From NCBI RefSeq assembly GCF_000320365.1, contig NZ_ANIN01000001.1:744001-808000 (forward strand): a stretch of DNA of 64,000 bases, in the 5' to 3' direction. Positions 61,666 through 64,000 of the stretch are shown here, one piece after another (positions within the stretch are counted from its first letter, which is position 1; each line of letters starts with the position of its first letter). Below the pieces are notes generated by a model, which worked only from the letters and a program-made list of their open reading frames with translations, made no database searches and was not told the origin of the DNA. This stretch comes from Moraxella macacae 0408225 (GTDB lineage: Bacteria > Pseudomonadota > Gammaproteobacteria > Pseudomonadales > Moraxellaceae). The translations under genes were made by a program, and so were the position numbers.

Positions 61666-62964
61666 TTAGGCTTTGTTTGTGCTTGATTTTTGTGCTTGGT
61701 TTTGCTTGTGATAATCTTCCATGCGTGGCCGTACTTCAGACAGATAAATCCAAATCAAACTCACCCATACTACGCCAAACATAATCATAAACGCCGATGA
61801 ACGCACGCCTGTAATATCGACCGCCACACCAAACATAATTGGCAAAATAAATCCGCCCACGCCACCGGCTAGCCCTACAACGCCCGATACCGCTCCCATA
61901 TTTTGTTTATAATCATCGGATAAGTATTTAAATACCGATGCTTTGCCAACAGCAAAAGCAATACCCAAAGCAAAAATTAAGATGGTAAAGAAGGTTGCAT
62001 TTAAGCCAATGTGAAATTCTTTTACGCCGTTTATGGTTTGAATGTGCAATTGTGTTTGTGGATAAGATAAAACAAACAGCAAAAGCATTGACACCCATAG
62101 CACCCACCATGTTACCGTATGGGCTGAATATTTGTCTGATAACCAACCGCCAAGGGCACGCAATACACCTCCTGGCAAGCTAAAACAAGCTGCCAAAAAT
62201 GCCGCTGTCTGCAAGCTAAAGCCGTATTCGTTCACATAATATTTGGTCATCCATAAGGCAAGAGCCACATAACCACCAAATACGATGGAATAATACTGAC
62301 TATACCGCCACACATCGGGATCTTTTAGTACGGCTAACTGGCCGGCAAGGCTGCTATTGCTTGCTGTGCGATGATCTTTATTGTCATAACTAAAAAACCA
62401 AAACATAAGGGCGGTAATGAGCATAATCCCTGCGTATACTTTTGGCAACATTCGCCACCCTTGTGCTTGCCCCAGTGCAGTCATTGTCCCTGCACTGATG
62501 ATTGACGGCCCGATAATTTTGGTTAATGCTGAACCTGCATTGCCTGCGCCAAACACCCCCATAGCAAAACCTTGGCGTTCTTGTGAAAACCATTTTGCCA
62601 CATAGGCAATGCCAACGGTAAACGATCCGCCCGCAAGACCAACAAACAACCCTAAGATTAAAAAATGCCAGTATTGAGTGGCAAAACTCATTGCATAAAT
62701 TGGAATAACTGTAATGAGCATTAACACAAACAATACAATGCGTCCGCCGTATTTGTCAGTCATTAAACCAATCGGTAAACGCACCAGTGAACCTGTCAAA
62801 ACGGGCGTGGCGGCCAACAGTCCAAATTCGGTGTTGTTAAGCCCTAAGGTTTTTTGGATCGGAATGCCTAAAACAGCAAACATCATCCACACCATAAAAC
62901 ACATGGTAAAAGCGATGGTAGAAGATATTAATACCGCCATTTGCTTATATTTATCACTTGTCAT
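61666..62964 (-). CDS. narK: Nitrate/nitrite transporter NarK
   Basis: MFS nitrate/nitrite transporter of the inner membrane (432 aa, 12 segments). GSLVRLPIGLMTDKYGGR carries the conserved Arg and the MFS motif, and two Gly-rich nitrate signatures appear as FVGLAGGSFTVGIAYVAKWF and SGVVGLAGGVGGFILP. It is a single-domain NarK, not a fused NarK1-NarK2. ATG 62964 is taken because AGAGG lies 7 nt upstream; the frame also opens at TTG 62970. Diverges from narX; a FNR-type box lies in between, so anaerobic expression is likely. Confidence 0.93.
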   Translation of the reverse strand: MTSDKYKQMAVLISSTIAFTMCFMVWMMFAVLGIPIQKTLGLNNTEFGLLAATPVLTGSLVRLPIGLMTDKYGGRIVLFVLMLITVIPIYAMSFATQYWHFLILGLFVGLAGGSFTVGIAYVAKWFSQERQGFAMGVFGAGNAGSALTKIIGPSIISAGTMTALGQAQGWRMLPKVYAGIMLITALMFWFFSYDNKDHRTASNSSLAGQLAVLKDPDVWRYSQYYSIVFGGYVALALWMTKYYVNEYGFSLQTAAFLAACFSLPGGVLRALGGWLSDKYSAHTVTWWVLWVSMLLLFVLSYPQTQLHIQTINGVKEFHIGLNATFFTILIFALGIAFAVGKASVFKYLSDDYKQNMGAVSGVVGLAGGVGGFILPIMFGVAVDITGVRSSAFMIMFGVVWVSLIWIYLSEVRPRMEDYHKQNQAQKSSTNKA

Positions 62965-62990
62965 AACCAACCTCTTGTTTAAACCTACCT

Positions 62991-63026
62991 TTTATTGTTT
63001 TAGACTTGTTTATTGTTGTAGACTTG
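62991..63026. repeat. 18-bp x2 tandem repeat in the narK leader
   Basis: TTTATTGTTTTAGACTTG (62991-63008) is repeated with one change at 63009-63026, inside the predicted narK 5' untranslated region. Confidence 0.8.
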
Positions 63027-63038
63027 TTGTTATGCTTT

Positions 63039-63068
63039 AATTACAGCTTGCTTAATCACAGCTTGCTT
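63039..63068. repeat. 15-bp x2 tandem repeat in the narK leader
   Basis: AATTACAGCTTGCTT (63039-63053) and AATCACAGCTTGCTT (63054-63068) lie directly downstream of the predicted narK start of transcription (minus strand). Confidence 0.8.
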
Positions 63069-63082
63069 TAATCATAATAAAT

Positions 63083-63150
63083 ATCATAACAAGATTTTGT
63101 TAAAAATGGTTGATTCAAATCGACATGTATTGACAAAAATGCGTTACAAT
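63083..63150. promoter_or_regulatory. Shared FNR-type box with divergent narK and narX promoters
   Basis: TTGAT-TCAA-ATCGA (63110-63123) matches the FNR/Anr consensus TTGAT-N4-ATCAA in 9 of 10 positions. On the plus strand TACAAT (63145-63150) begins 21 nt after the box; on the minus strand TATGAT (63088-63083) begins 21 nt from its other end. Both predicted starts put the box near -41, the class II activator position. Confidence 0.65.
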
Positions 63151-63160
63151 AATGAGGTTA

Positions 63161-63176
63161 TACGCCTTTAGGTGTA
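63161..63176. promoter_or_regulatory. NarL/NarP-like 7-2-7 palindrome
   Basis: TACGCCT-TT-AGGTGTA has two inverted heptamers, each 6 of 7 to TACYYMT, separated by 2 bp, the arrangement preferred by NarL and NarP. It lies just after the predicted narX start and about 92 bp upstream of the predicted narK start. Confidence 0.45.
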
Positions 63177-63307
63177 TGGCAAAATCAAATGGATTATTGT
63201 ATAAAATTGCTTATTTTCAATGGGTTATTTATGGTTTTGTGTCAATGTGTCTGATTTTTAGTCTGATTTTGCCAAACCCACGATAAAGCAACTATTTAGG
63301 AGTATGC

Positions 63308-64000
63308 TTGATAAAATTGCCAACTTTTATCCGTCAATATATGAATTCCTTGCCAATTCGTGCATCAGGGGCGGTTGCGATTATTGCGTTTTTGATGATC
63401 ATCAGTGCGATGATTGGCGGATTTTTGGCATGGACGGCAGAGCGTGATGCCCAAGCAGTCAATACCGCAGGTTCTATGCACATGGCAACTTATCGCATAA
63501 ATTTTATGCTTGCGAATGATTATCAGTACATTGCCAAGTTGGACAAATCATTGGCGTATGATGTTGCTTTATTGCCAAGCGAACAACTGATACATGACAT
63601 GCAACAAAAGTTGGCAAAATTACAAGATTATGAAAATTCTTACAATAACAGCAACCCTAAAATTTTGGCACAATTGGCAATTATTGATAATATTTGGCAA
63701 ACTCAATTATTAAATGAACTTAAAAATAACGATAAGGCTAATTTTTATAAAAATTCCGTTGCATATATTAATCATGTGGATAAATTGGTATCTTTGATCC
63801 AAGAACGCAATGAAAACCGCCAAAATTTGCAACAGTTTTTTCAAATTGTTATGTCAATTGTGAGTATTGTGGTGATGATGGTTGGACTGTATGAATTGCA
63901 CCACAATGTGCTGTTGCCCATTCGCCAAATTGGACGTGCGACCAAACAATTAAAAACCGGCAAACCTGCCAAGGTAGCACTGACCGCTTATGATGAATTA
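63308..64000 (+). CDS. narX: Nitrate/nitrite sensor histidine kinase NarX (3' end outside window)
   Basis: First 231 codons of a membrane histidine kinase that senses nitrate and phosphorylates NarL. TTG 63308 follows AGGAG (63298-63302) by 5 nt and is the likely start; ATG 63341 is the alternative. Two membrane segments (VAIIAFLMIISAMIGGFLAW and IVMSIVSIVVMMVGLYEL) flank a helical periplasmic domain, and a HAMP domain starts with LLPIRQIGRATKQLKTG. The P-box equivalent reads NTAGSMHMATYRI: His58 stands where E. coli NarX has the nitrate-binding Arg, as I remember it. The kinase domain is outside the window. Divergent from narK. Confidence 0.87.
   Translation, partial: MIKLPTFIRQYMNSLPIRASGAVAIIAFLMIISAMIGGFLAWTAERDAQAVNTAGSMHMATYRINFMLANDYQYIAKLDKSLAYDVALLPSEQLIHDMQQKLAKLQDYENSYNNSNPKILAQLAIIDNIWQTQLLNELKNNDKANFYKNSVAYINHVDKLVSLIQERNENRQNLQQFFQIVMSIVSIVVMMVGLYELHHNVLLPIRQIGRATKQLKTGKPAKVALTAYDEL

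Overview
The window looks like an AT-rich gammaproteobacterial chromosome (roughly 40% G+C by eye), most likely family Moraxellaceae and probably Moraxella. The reasons are the order mrcA / pilMNOPQ-aroK-aroB-SPOR-gltB-gltD, the long S10-spc-alpha ribosomal block with a zinc-free S14 and a 38-residue L36, tRNA-Trp directly before secE-nusG, and a narK/narX pair. The genus is inferred from gene order and composition, not from a search.

Layout. Positions 1-1313 hold the 3' part of rnr (RNase R). Next comes a type III restriction-modification pair, mod and res (1360-6552), then tRNA-Val(GAC) on the minus strand, rlmD (minus), a YajR-like MFS transporter, ssb and rng. Positions 12640-26731 are the S10, spc and alpha operons (rpsJ to rplQ, including secY, rpmJ, rpoA), each with a recognisable promoter. 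A TSUP transporter, folC and a LysM-SPOR protein follow. tRNA-Trp then leads into secE-nusG, rplKA, rplJL and rpoBC (30223-43146). After a small unrecognised gene come mrcA (PBP1A, minus) and the divergent type IV pilus assembly operon pilMNOPQ, then aroK, aroB, a second SPOR protein, and gltB-gltD (glutamate synthase). The window ends with convergent narK (minus) and, diverging from it, the start of narX, which runs off the right edge.

Most of the window is housekeeping: RNA decay, transcription, translation, protein export, cell wall, pili, shikimate pathway and ammonia assimilation. The accessory part is the type III R-M locus. Its res gene carries an 11-G homopolymer after codon 29 that puts the normal start out of frame with the rest of the gene. 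This is the signature of a phase-variable restriction subunit caught in the OFF state, next to an intact methyltransferase.

Regulatory signals that stand out: (i) a -35 element TTGCAA shared by six promoters of tRNA, ribosomal-protein and rpoBC genes; (ii) a single FNR-type box placed exactly symmetrically between the narK and narX -10 elements, with a NarL-like 7-2-7 palindrome beside it; (iii) a terminator and promoter superimposed between rplL and rpoB; (iv) hairpin leaders before rpsJ, rplJ and the alpha operon; (v) many two- to four-copy tandem duplications of 9-20 bp in leaders and at gene ends. Two protein-level oddities are an SSB whose DDDIPF tip is buried by 11 extra residues and a NarX whose P-box has His where Arg is expected.
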